A stretch of DNA of 9,955 bases from Microbacteriaceae bacterium UBA6152 (GCA_002423075.1 DIUS01000110.1:1-9955); one strand, 5' to 3'. Positions 1-8,149 are shown, counted from the stretch's first letter. A program made the numbers and translations. The notes: a model not told the origin generated them from the sequence alone.

Positions 1-231
1 CCGATCGGAGAGGTTATGAATCGTCTGCAACACCAACACCGACGCGATAACATCCGCCGGGATCGACGGACTACCCCGCCCGGACGGGAACAGATCCACG
101 AACGCGTCATCCGGGAACAGTTGCTTCCGGTGAGCGGCGAGGAACGCGAACACCGACCCCCGCGGGAGCAGATGTCCCGCCCACGACTCGACATCCAAAA
201 GTTGACGCTGACCATCGTCACGACCCTGCAT
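1..231 (-). CDS. IS1182-family transposase, N-terminal 77 residues (partial)
   Basis: The minus strand from 231 encodes a protein starting MQGRDDGQRQLLDVES, followed by a stretch with GSVFAFLAAHR, LFPDDAFVDLFP, GRGSPSIPADVIASVLVLQT and NLSDR at the window edge. This is the typical N-terminal region of IS1182-family DDE transposases from actinobacteria, which cut and rejoin the element's ends. The start is the only ATG in the open frame; the frame is closed upstream by a TAA inside the leader. The catalytic domain lies beyond position 1, so I cannot say whether the enzyme is intact. The plus-strand frame across this region is a shadow with arginine/proline-rich, unrecognisable content. Confidence 0.85.
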   Translation of the reverse strand, partial: MQGRDDGQRQLLDVESWAGHLLPRGSVFAFLAAHRKQLFPDDAFVDLFPSGRGSPSIPADVIASVLVLQTIHNLSDR

Positions 232-304
232 GAACCAAGTCTTAACCCGAAGCCTGAACCAGTCCGCAGGCGCGCCTTAAACCCCCGAATTGTTCAGCGG
301 TCTC
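1..304 (-). mobile_element. IS1182-family insertion sequence, 5' end only (runs off the left edge)
   Basis: The segment holds the start of a transposase gene on the minus strand plus about 73 bases of non-coding leader. The element appears to end near 304. Reading on the minus strand, the likely tip is GAGACCGCTGAACAATTCGG, next to a CTAG at 305-308. Insertion next to short palindromes such as CTAG is known for some IS1182-group elements, but the other end lies outside the window. The terminal repeat and target duplication are therefore inferred. The boundary is also supported by a small gene on the same strand whose frame breaks at exactly this point. Confidence 0.75.
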
Positions 305-308
305 CTAG
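281..308. repeat. Putative IS terminal inverted-repeat end with adjacent CTAG target
   Basis: The plus strand reads a run of C, then GAATTGTTCAGCGGTCTC, then CTAG (305-308). The part up to 304 is the likely tip of the IS. CTAG is a plausible 4-bp palindromic target. Only one end is visible, so neither the repeat nor the duplication can be tested here. Confidence 0.45.
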
Positions 309-434
309 AGCCCATCCCCCCGAGAAGATGCTGCCAGCAATGATGGCGCGCCCGCCGATGATGCGCGCCCAGCGCCCGACAGGAGATGACACAGCCGTGA
401 GCACGGCGATGCCCCAGGGTGCGGGGGTTTTCAT
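294..434 (-). pseudogene. DUF2892/YgaP-type small membrane protein, truncated by the IS
   Basis: A 46-codon minus-strand frame starts at 434 with MKTPAPWGIAVLTAVSS and continues with PVGRWARIIGGRAIIAGSIF, then SGGW. The pattern of a GR-x-x-RII-x-G-x-x-x-IAG helix resembles the first membrane segment of DUF2892/YgaP-TM proteins, which often accompany rhodanese-type sulfurtransferases. The native frame enters the IS at the CTAG (305-308) and stops four codons later at 294-296, so the second half is missing. A good ribosome binding site, AAAGGA (441-446), lies 6 bases before the ATG. The gene begins 15 bases after the stop of the DUF4395 gene, so the two were an operon. The family assignment rests on a short segment and is tentative; that it is an interrupted gene is more certain. 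Confidence 0.6.
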
Positions 435-449
435 AGTGATTCCTTTCGA

Positions 450-1010
450 TCAGACGTGGTGGTGCTCGCCGCGCTTCGGCGGCACGTACGTGCAGGTGTC
501 GCCCGCGCAGAGCGTGGGCTTCTCACGGCTGAAGCGCCGGGCGAGCTCGCAGCCGAGGCAGTATCCGAACGCGGCCTCGACGTAGAGCAAGGCGAGGCAC
601 AGACCGCACACCGCTTGCGCGATCACGGCGGGCAGGCCCAGCCAGCCCAGCGATAGGCACCCGGCCATGGCCATGCCGAACCCAAGACCCCAGGCAAACT
701 TCTTCGACCGTGCCTCGACCCACTCAGGGCGCTGTGCGCGGGTGATGAGCGTGCCGATGATGAGCGTCGGGGTGAAGCGCGTGCCCAGGAAGAGCCGCAG
801 ATACATTTCCACCGCGAAGAGGATGCCGAAGGCGCGCATGGGGCCCAGGTCGCCGGTGATCACGCCATACAACCAGGCCGAGAATCCAACCAGAAAGAGC
901 AGTCCCGCCGATGCGCGCACCGCGCGCTCGTTCACCACGGGCACGTCGATGCCGCCGACCCACTCGCCGACGATGGGACGGCTGCTGCGGTCGACGGTCT
1001 CTGCGCTCAT
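450..1010 (-). CDS. DUF4395 family integral membrane protein with Cys pairs
   Basis: The 186-residue product matches the DUF4395 family as I know it: VNERAVRASAG near residues 29-39, then about four hydrophobic helices (roughly 35-55, 60-82, 102-123, 124-150). The last helix ends in Y-C-L-G-C-E-L with cysteines at 151 and 154. A second pair, C168 and C173 (CAGDTC), sits in the C-terminal tail, which ends EHHHV. The CxxC at a membrane edge suggests thiol redox, sulfur relay or metal binding, but the function is not established. I chose the ATG at 1010 (MSAETVDRS) over one at 1091: the extra 27 residues would run through the operator and promoter and do not look like protein. The operator-like dyad directly upstream and the YgaP-like gene downstream both point to sulfur or copper stress. 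Confidence 0.82.
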   Translation of the reverse strand: MSAETVDRSSRPIVGEWVGGIDVPVVNERAVRASAGLLFLVGFSAWLYGVITGDLGPMRAFGILFAVEMYLRLFLGTRFTPTLIIGTLITRAQRPEWVEARSKKFAWGLGFGMAMAGCLSLGWLGLPAVIAQAVCGLCLALLYVEAAFGYCLGCELARRFSREKPTLCAGDTCTYVPPKRGEHHHV

Positions 1011-1016
1011 GGCGAC

Positions 1017-1022
1017 AGCATA
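1017..1022 (-). promoter_or_regulatory. Candidate -10 element of the DUF4395 gene (leaderless)
   Basis: The minus strand reads TATGCT, then six bases, then the ATG at 1010. No Shine-Dalgarno sequence lies between. This spacing would put the transcription start at or next to the A of the ATG. No convincing -35 hexamer is visible. The hexamer overlaps the operator dyad at 1020-1035, so a bound repressor would block it. Confidence 0.45.
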
Positions 1023-1035
1023 CCCCCAGGGGTAT
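1020..1035. promoter_or_regulatory. CsoR/CstR-type operator dyad
   Basis: ATACCCCCAGGGGTAT is a perfect 7-bp inverted repeat around a 2-base centre. The G-tract palindrome bounded by ATAC/GTAT is the known operator form for CsoR-family repressors, which sense Cu(I) (CsoR) or persulfide sulfur (CstR). It overlaps the candidate -10 of the DUF4395 gene and lies 45 bases before the divergent LON-domain gene, so it could touch both. No CsoR-family gene is in the window. The DUF4395/YgaP-like content favours a sulfur sensor over a copper one, which is inference. Confidence 0.65.
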
Positions 1036-1080
1036 ATCGCGTATCTGGGAATCCGCAGGAACCGGTGACATCGTGATCTC

Positions 1081-1743
1081 ATGACCGCCATGCCGATGTT
1101 CCCGCTCGGGTCGGTGCTGTTTCCGGCAATGCCGACCGCTCTGCGCGTGTTCGAAGAGCGCTACATCGTCATGCTCTCGACCATTCTCGGCGCCGAGCCA
1201 CCCGAGTTCGGCATCGTGCTCATCGAGCGCGGCAGCGAGGTCGGCGGGGGAGAACATCGCTTTCCGATCGGCACCGTCGCCCAGATCACCCGCGTCGAGA
1301 CAAGCGATGGTTTCATCGGCATCATCGCGCAGGGCGACCGGCGCATTGAGGTGACGGCATGGCTCGACGACGACCCGTACCCGCGGGCCGACGTGCGCGA
1401 CGTGCCGGCGCTCGACTGGAACGACGCGCTCACGCCACTGTTTGAGCGCACTGAGCAGCTCGTGCGACGCACGATCGCCCGCGCGAGCGAGTTCGTTGAG
1501 CAGCAGTGGCCCGCCGACATCGTGCTGAGCGATGACAAGGTCGAGGCCTCGTGGCAGCTCGCGGGCATCGCCCCGCTCGGCCCGCTCGACCAGGTGGGGC
1601 TGCTGCGATCGACGAGCGTCGCCGATCTGCTCTCGGCCACGATCGAGGCCACCGAGGCGGCGGCCGAGATGCTCACCGTCGACTGGGGCGACGACGATTT
1701 TCCGGCCTTCCCCGACGAACCCGAGAGTCGCCAAGGCGACTAG
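1081..1743 (+). CDS. LON peptidase substrate-binding (N-terminal) domain protein
   Basis: The 220-residue protein starts MTAMPMFPLGSVLFPAMP and continues ALRVFEERYIVML (residues about 20-32), the hallmark of the LON N-terminal domain. It goes on with GIVLIERGSEVGGG, FPIGTVAQI and a GFIGIIAQGDRRIEV strand, then a helical part to about residue 200 and an acidic tail. There is no AAA+ or Ser-Lys protease part, so it is the stand-alone form common in actinobacteria, whose role is unknown; peptide or substrate binding is assumed from the domain. The start has no Shine-Dalgarno sequence. The hexamer CATCGT ends exactly six bases before the ATG, which suggests a leaderless mRNA. An internal ATG at 1090 is an alternative start. 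Confidence 0.88.
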   Translation: MTAMPMFPLGSVLFPAMPTALRVFEERYIVMLSTILGAEPPEFGIVLIERGSEVGGGEHRFPIGTVAQITRVETSDGFIGIIAQGDRRIEVTAWLDDDPYPRADVRDVPALDWNDALTPLFERTEQLVRRTIARASEFVEQQWPADIVLSDDKVEASWQLAGIAPLGPLDQVGLLRSTSVADLLSATIEATEAAAEMLTVDWGDDDFPAFPDEPESRQGD

Positions 1744-1752
1744 CCTGCCCTC

Positions 1753-1959
1753 ATGGACGAGTTCATCGCCTTTCCGGTTCCCGTCGACGGCGCGCTGCAG
1801 CCGTGGCTGGCACCGGTCTTCGGGCTCATGGCGCTCACGGCCTTCACTGTCGTGATCTGGCAGGCCGTGCGCTACTTGCGCAACGATTCCGACGACGACC
1901 ACGATCCGCGCTTCGATGATGAGCCTGACGAGGCGGGGCGGCACGACCGGATAGAGTGA
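1753..1959 (+). CDS. Small single-pass membrane protein, 68 residues, unknown function
   Basis: The protein has an N-terminal segment MDEFIAFPVPVDGALQP, one hydrophobic helix (about residues 19-39, ending VVIWQAVRYL), then a highly charged acidic tail with SDDDHD and DDEPDE. The basic residues right after the helix suggest an N-out, C-in orientation. It starts 9 bases after the LON-domain gene's stop. No Shine-Dalgarno sequence is present, but TAGCCT (1741-1746), which overlaps that stop, lies six bases before the ATG and could drive a leaderless transcript. The stop is 40 bases before the glycine riboswitch. I do not recognise the family. Good codon structure and one clear helix make it a likely real gene. 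Confidence 0.65.
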   Translation: MDEFIAFPVPVDGALQPWLAPVFGLMALTAFTVVIWQAVRYLRNDSDDDHDPRFDDEPDEAGRHDRIE

Positions 1960-1999
1960 GCGCCAGCAGCATCCCAACTACATACAGGGCCGTTTCCGC

Positions 2000-2220
2000 G
2001 ATGCGGGAGAGCCGCGAGCGCACCACTGCCCGCGGCACCGAAGGAGCAAGCCTCCCCGCCAATCTCTCAGGTAGCTGTACCGCATCGACCAGGCCACTCT
2101 GAAAAGTAGAGCGCGCGTCCCCAATCTCATCGAGACGGATGCTCGCCTCTCGCCCACGGTGAAAGCGCCCACCGATCTCGATCGGAGGCGCGAAACTCTC
2201 AGGCACCATGACAGAGGGGG
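2000..2220 (+). ncRNA. Tandem glycine riboswitch
   Basis: Two glycine-aptamer domains precede gcvT. Aptamer 1 (2000-2086) has a perfect P1 stem GATGCGG/CCGCATC, a GGAGAG-type 5' motif, the core ACCGAAGGAGCAAGCCTCCC and the conserved 3' AATCTCTCAGGTA. Aptamer 2 (about 2094-2219) has GTAGAG near its 5' side, the core GGTGAAAGCGCC...GGCGCGAAACTCTCAGGCA, and a P1 between CTCTG (2097-2101) and CAGAG (2212-2216). The short linker is typical of cooperative double aptamers. Glycine binding is expected to switch on the cleavage genes. No run of T suggests a transcription terminator, so control is probably at translation. Candidate -10 boxes upstream are TAGAGT (1952-1957) and TACATA (1979-1984); neither has a good -35. 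Confidence 0.95.
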
Positions 2221-2253
2221 AGTTCCACCGGCCATCCGCGTCAGGAGAACTCC
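2219..2253 (+). promoter_or_regulatory. Start-site hairpin, likely riboswitch expression platform
   Basis: GGAGTTC (2219-2225) is perfectly complementary to GAACTCC (2247-2253). The 3' arm covers the last G of the AGGAG ribosome binding site and all six spacer bases up to the GTG of gcvT; the remaining AGGA is held in the 21-base loop. The 5' arm begins where the 3' strand of aptamer-2 P1 ends, with a possible shared base at 2219. Glycine-stabilised P1 could thus compete with this hairpin and free the start site. The pairing is seen; the switching is inferred. Confidence 0.6.
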
Positions 2254-3399
2254 GTGTCAGAATCCTTACTCGCCCAGCTGCAGTACTCGCCGCTGCACGC
2301 CGAGCACGTCGCGCTCGGTGCAGCGTTCACCGACTTCGGCGGCTGGCAGATGCCCGTGCGCTACAGCAGCGACCTCGCTGAGCACCACGCCGTGCGCACT
2401 GCCGCCGGCATTTTCGACATCTCGCACATGGCCGAGATCTCGGTGACCGGGGCTGACGCCGGCGCGTTCCTCGACTACGCACTCGCCGGTCGGCTCTCGA
2501 CGTTGCCGCTGCTGAAGGCCAAGTACTCGTTGCTGCTCGACGAGCAGGGCGGCATCGTCGACGACCTCATCGTGTACGCGAGCGCCGAGGCCGAGTACCT
2601 CGTCGTCGCCAACGCGAGCAACCGGCACGCCGTCGTCGAGGCCCTCGTCGCCCGTCAGACCGACTTCGAGGTGCAGCTCTCTGACCTCACCGAGCACCTC
2701 GCTCTCATCGCCGTGCAAGGCCCGGTCTCGCGCAGCGTGCTCGAGGCGACTGCGGGGCTCGACTTGCGCGACGACCTCTCGAGGGGGCGCACGCTCGACA
2801 CTCTGGGCTACTACGCCGCGATGGGCATGGCCTTCGAGGGTTCATCGGTGCTCGTCGCCCGCACCGGCTACACGGGCGAAGACGGCTTCGAGCTCTACGT
2901 CGAGGCCGAGCACGCCGTCGCCCTGTGGCGCTCCCTTCTCGCGGCGGGTGAACCCCGTGGTCTCGTGCCGTGTGGACTCGCGGCGCGCGACACTCTGCGC
3001 CTCGAGGCCGGCATGCCGCTCTACGGGCACGAGCTCGGGCTGAGCATCCAGCCCTCGCAAGCGGGCCTGGGGCGCGTGGTCGTGACCGACAAGTCGCGCT
3101 TCGTCGGCAAGGCCGCGATCGAGGCCGGCCCTGCACCGGATGCGCGCGTGCTCGTCGGGCTGACCACCGAAGGGCGCCGTGCGCCGCGTGCCGACTACCC
3201 CGTCATGCTCGGCGACATCGAGGTCGGCCTCATCACGAGCGGCGCGCTGTCGCCGACGCTCGGCTACCCCGTCGCCATGGCGTTCGTCGACCCGGCTGTG
3301 CGCGAGCCCGGCACCGTTCTCGAGGTCGACGTGCGCGGCACGCGCGTCGCCGCCACCGTTGTCTCCCTCCCCTTCTATCAGCGAAAGGCCGCATCATGA
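2254..3399 (+). CDS. gcvT: Glycine cleavage system T protein (aminomethyltransferase)
   Basis: GcvT transfers the aminomethyl carbon from the H-protein lipoyl arm to tetrahydrofolate, giving 5,10-methylene-THF and ammonia. The 381-residue product has normal family length. Visible family motifs: FTDFGGWQMPVRY (25-37), IFDISHM (53-59), LDEQGGIVDDLIVY (95-108, with the aspartates that contact folate), NASNRH (120-125), GYTGEDGFELY (205-215), CGLAARDTLRLEAGMPLYGHEL, and a C-terminal barrel with TSGALSPTLGYPVAMAFV. The start is GTG with AGGAG (2243-2247) six bases before it. It is the first gene after the glycine riboswitch, and its TGA overlaps the ATG of gcvH (ATGA), so the two are translationally coupled. 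Confidence 0.97.
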   Translation: MSESLLAQLQYSPLHAEHVALGAAFTDFGGWQMPVRYSSDLAEHHAVRTAAGIFDISHMAEISVTGADAGAFLDYALAGRLSTLPLLKAKYSLLLDEQGGIVDDLIVYASAEAEYLVVANASNRHAVVEALVARQTDFEVQLSDLTEHLALIAVQGPVSRSVLEATAGLDLRDDLSRGRTLDTLGYYAAMGMAFEGSSVLVARTGYTGEDGFELYVEAEHAVALWRSLLAAGEPRGLVPCGLAARDTLRLEAGMPLYGHELGLSIQPSQAGLGRVVVTDKSRFVGKAAIEAGPAPDARVLVGLTTEGRRAPRADYPVMLGDIEVGLITSGALSPTLGYPVAMAFVDPAVREPGTVLEVDVRGTRVAATVVSLPFYQRKAAS

Positions 3400-3767
3400 G
3401 TGTTCCCAACGAGCTGCAGTACACCGCCGAGCACGAGTGGGTGCGCCTCGACGGCGACGTCGCCACCGTCGGCATCACGCAGTACGCCGCCGACGCGCTC
3501 GGCGACGTCGTCTATGTCGACCTGCCGAAGGTCGGTGCGGCCATGACCGCCGGCTCGATCGTCGGCGAGGTCGAGTCGACCAAGTCGGTCGGCGAGCTCT
3601 ACGCGCCGCTCGACGGCGAGGTCGTCGAAGCCAATGACGCCGTCGCCGCCGCGCCCGAGACCATCAACTCCGACCCCTACGGCGACGGATGGCTCGTCAA
3701 GGTGCGGGTCTCGGGCACCCCGGCGCTGCTGAGCGCCGACGAGTACCGCGCCCTCATCGGCGGCTGA
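3396..3767 (+). CDS. gcvH: Glycine cleavage system H protein (lipoyl carrier)
   Basis: The 123-residue protein carries the lipoyl arm that shuttles the aminomethyl group between P, T and L proteins. It begins MSVPNELQYTAEHEWVRL. The lipoylation site is K63 in GEVESTKSVGELYAPLDG, followed by the usual NSDPYGDGWLVKV and a C-terminal LLSADEYRALIGG. Length and motifs are normal and nothing is missing. The ATG overlaps the gcvT stop (ATGA) and has AAAGG (3384-3388) seven bases upstream. The open frame extends far upstream through gcvT, but that extension is a shadow with arginine-rich content. Lipoylation needs LipA/LipB or LplA from elsewhere in the genome. Confidence 0.97.
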   Translation: MSVPNELQYTAEHEWVRLDGDVATVGITQYAADALGDVVYVDLPKVGAAMTAGSIVGEVESTKSVGELYAPLDGEVVEANDAVAAAPETINSDPYGDGWLVKVRVSGTPALLSADEYRALIGG

Positions 3768-3833
3768 GACTCTCACCGCCCCGCACTGCTCGACCCTGCA
3801 CGGCTTGACCTATTCAGTGAGAAGAGACCTTCT

Positions 3834-6767
<2,934 letters not shown>

Positions 6768-6845
6768 CGGCAACCTCTTCACGGCGATCCCGTCAACCGG
6801 CACCTCGGCCTCTCTGCGCCGCGGCGCACCCGTCGTCTCCCTCGC

Positions 6846-6897
6846 ACTGTTTGCGACACGTCAGACTGAGTCTGCAGTGAGAGCTGTCGCAACCAGT
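6846..6897. terminator. 52-bp imperfect palindrome between convergent genes, possible two-way terminator
   Basis: ACTG-T-TTGCGACA (6846-6858) pairs with TGTCGCAA-C-CAGT (6885-6897): 12 of 13 positions match, with 8 perfect inner pairs. Inside is a second short stem, CAGAC-TGA-GTCTG (6862-6874). It lies in the 171-bp gap between gcvP (plus) and the CPBP gene (minus), where a terminator is expected. It has no T-run on either strand, so intrinsic termination is not certain. It could instead be a dispersed repeat or a protein-binding dyad. The rest of the gap (6768-6845, 6898-6938) shows nothing I recognise. Confidence 0.4.
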
Positions 6898-6938
6898 ACG
6901 ACGTCTACTCAGATCTGCTGAGGCGGTGAGCGGGTGAG

Positions 6939-7766
6939 CTAGGGGGCCGGCGCGGGGGTCGGGCTGGGCGTGGGCATGGGCGCCAGCCCCGGAAACACCG
7001 AGGCCGCCCAGGCGTAGCCGACGAACACGGCCGCGTCGATGAGGGTGTGCGCGATGACGAGCGGTAGCAGGCGGCCGTAACGCGTATAGAGCCAGCCGAA
7101 GAGCAACCCCATCGCGGCGTTGCCGACGAAGGCGCCAAAGCCCTGATAGAGGTGGTACGTCGCGCGCAGCAGGGCGCTCGTGAGAATGATCGCCCACGGA
7201 CCCCAGCGCAGATCACGCAGTCGTGCGAACAGGTAGCCGACCACGATGACCTCTTCGACAATGCCGGCGCGGGCCGCCGAGAGCAGCAGCACCGGCACCG
7301 TCCACCAGTGCTCATCGAGTGCCGTCGGTACGACCGTCACCGTGAGGCCGAGCGCGCGGCCGCCCAGGTAGAGCGCGAGGCCCGGAATGCCCACGAGCAG
7401 CGCGAGCCCCACGCCGTTGCGAGTGTCGCGCCACGGCCGAGTGCCGTCGATCCCGAGTCGGCTGAGGTGGGGCCGCGTCGAGCTCCAGACGAGAAACACG
7501 ACGAGGGCCACGGGCATGAGATCGGCGACGATGCCGAGCAGTTGGTAGATCAGGTCGAACACTGGGCGCTCGCTGCGCGAGGGGTTGAGCGTCGCCGTCT
7601 GGTCGCCGAGCGGCACGTCGCGCGTGAGCCGGTTGGCGATCGCGACCAGCGAGTAGACGGCGCTGAGCCCGAGCGACAGCCCGAGCACGATGAGGATTTC
7701 ACCACGGATGCGCCGATCACCCGGCGACGACGGTCGGTGAGTGCGGGCATCTTTCATCGTGCGCAT
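6939..7766 (-). CDS. CPBP-family intramembrane metalloprotease (Abi/Rce1-like)
   Basis: The 275-residue integral membrane protein has an N-terminal basic tail, helices at about 21-45, 70-95, 117-140, 155-180, 190-225 and 232-260, and a C-terminal Pro/Thr tail (PMPTPSPTPAPAP). The CPBP motifs are in order: EE (171-172) in GIVEEVIVVGYLFARLR, H205 in RATYHLYQGFG, N216 in GNAAMG, and H240 in LVIAHTLID. The usual EExxxR arginine is replaced by V176, and the phenylalanine of FxxxH is R201. I recall this variant from actinobacterial members; the catalytic Glu and His are kept. Substrates are unknown; relatives process prenylated proteins or bacteriocin-related peptides. No SD precedes the ATG; CAGAAT lies six bases upstream, so the mRNA may be leaderless. 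A second ATG at 7757 is possible. Confidence 0.88.
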   Translation of the reverse strand: MRTMKDARTHRPSSPGDRRIRGEILIVLGLSLGLSAVYSLVAIANRLTRDVPLGDQTATLNPSRSERPVFDLIYQLLGIVADLMPVALVVFLVWSSTRPHLSRLGIDGTRPWRDTRNGVGLALLVGIPGLALYLGGRALGLTVTVVPTALDEHWWTVPVLLLSAARAGIVEEVIVVGYLFARLRDLRWGPWAIILTSALLRATYHLYQGFGAFVGNAAMGLLFGWLYTRYGRLLPLVIAHTLIDAAVFVGYAWAASVFPGLAPMPTPSPTPAPAP

Positions 7767-7830
7767 CTGACCATTCTGAGCGATGGGGACAGCGTGGATT
7801 CGCGGACGACGAGCGGGTCTTGTGCGATAT

Positions 7831-7844
7831 CGGCAACATTGCCG
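7831..7844. promoter_or_regulatory. Dyad CGGCAA-CA-TTGCCG
   Basis: A perfect 6-bp inverted repeat with a 2-base centre, set in a wider imperfect dyad running from GATAT (7826-7830) to GTAT (7845-7848 region). It lies about 65-78 bases upstream of the CPBP start. The form suits a dimeric repressor or activator site. No regulator gene is present to assign it. Confidence 0.35.
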
Positions 7845-7849
7845 GTATT

Positions 7850-7876
7850 TCGGTCATATCTCTTGTCGATGACCGA
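7850..7876. promoter_or_regulatory. Inverted repeat TCGGTCAT/ATGACCGA
   Basis: TCGGTCAT (7850-7857) and ATGACCGA (7869-7876) are perfectly complementary 8-base arms with an 11-base spacer. Half-site centres are 19 bases apart, close to two helical turns. No T-run follows either arm, which argues against a terminator. A paired-half-site operator is the simplest reading. Confidence 0.35.
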
Positions 7877-7948
7877 CAGCCGTAAGGATGAAGAGTCGTC
7901 GCTTCGCCACCGCGCATTCACCGGCCCGAGAGGGAAATACACTGGAAC

Positions 7949-7987
7949 GCACGAATCGTGCAAAAACTCCACGCTTTCGTGCACGAA
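7949..7987. promoter_or_regulatory. Two related dyads, GCACGAATCGTGC and TTCGTGCACGAA
   Basis: GCACGA-A-TCGTGC (7949-7961) is a perfect 6-bp dyad with a one-base centre. TTCGTGCACGAA (7976-7987) is a perfect 12-bp palindrome. They share the words GCACGAAT (starts 32 bases apart, about three turns) and TCGTGCA (starts 21 bases apart, about two turns). Repeated, helically phased copies of the same word suggest cooperative binding by one regulator. They lie about 165-200 bases before the lipoprotein start, upstream of its candidate promoters. Confidence 0.5.
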
Positions 7988-8050
7988 TTCTGCGTCTACG
8001 CGCCGTTGCGCGGCTTGGCGTTACTGGTGTGTAACGAAAAGGCCTACAGT

Positions 8051-8080
8051 TTGCCCGGGGTTGATCCCGCTCTCTAGGGT
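8051..8080 (+). promoter_or_regulatory. Candidate promoter of the ABC lipoprotein gene
   Basis: TTGCCC (8051-8056) and TAGGGT (8075-8080) are separated by 18 bases and fit a housekeeping-sigma promoter of a high-GC actinobacterium. Transcription would start near 8087, leaving about a 60-base leader. An alternative -10 is TACAGT (8045-8050). The two cannot be told apart by eye. Confidence 0.35.
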
Positions 8081-8139
8081 CGACTCAACAGGCGTGACGG
8101 CGCGCTCGGAAAACGTGCCGTCTCGCATCCATCTTGCAC

Positions 8140-8145
8140 AGGAGG
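8140..8145 (+). promoter_or_regulatory. Strong ribosome binding site AGGAGG that fixes a TTG start
   Basis: AGGAGG followed by AAAA and TTG at 8150. No ATG or GTG lies within reach, and the TTG opens directly into a lipoprotein signal peptide. The four-base spacer is short but workable. Confidence 0.85.
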
Positions 8146-8149
8146 AAAA

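Larger units (their letters stand above)
7767..8149. other. Divergent intergenic region, 383 bp, no convincing gene
   Basis: The region separates two divergent genes and is less GC-rich than its surroundings. No frame in it has convincing protein content. Open frames that cross it on both strands look like shadows. It holds at least four perfect dyads, candidate promoters for the lipoprotein gene, and that gene's ribosome binding site, each listed separately. The long leader before the lipoprotein start leaves room for control by a regulator that is not in this window. Confidence 0.6.

Noticed and set aside
16..585. Plus-strand 189-residue frame at the left end
   Set aside because: It is antisense to the transposase and DUF4395 genes, with Arg/Pro-rich content and no recognisable domain.
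1010..1091. Longer start for the DUF4395 protein at 1091
   Set aside because: The added 27 residues would be encoded across the operator dyad and -10 box, and overlap the divergent start; they look unlike a DUF4395 N-terminus.
724..1977. Long minus-strand frame of 417 residues
   Set aside because: It is antisense to the LON-domain gene and its composition is typical of a high-GC shadow; the plus-strand LON motifs are clear.
2970..3395. Upstream extension of the gcvH frame
   Set aside because: The added part lies inside gcvT in another frame and is Arg/Ala-rich; H proteins start at the MSVPNELQY segment.
7754..7984. Possible 76-residue minus-strand gene in the intergenic region
   Set aside because: It has no ribosome binding site, no recognisable domain, and runs through the dyads and the CPBP start.
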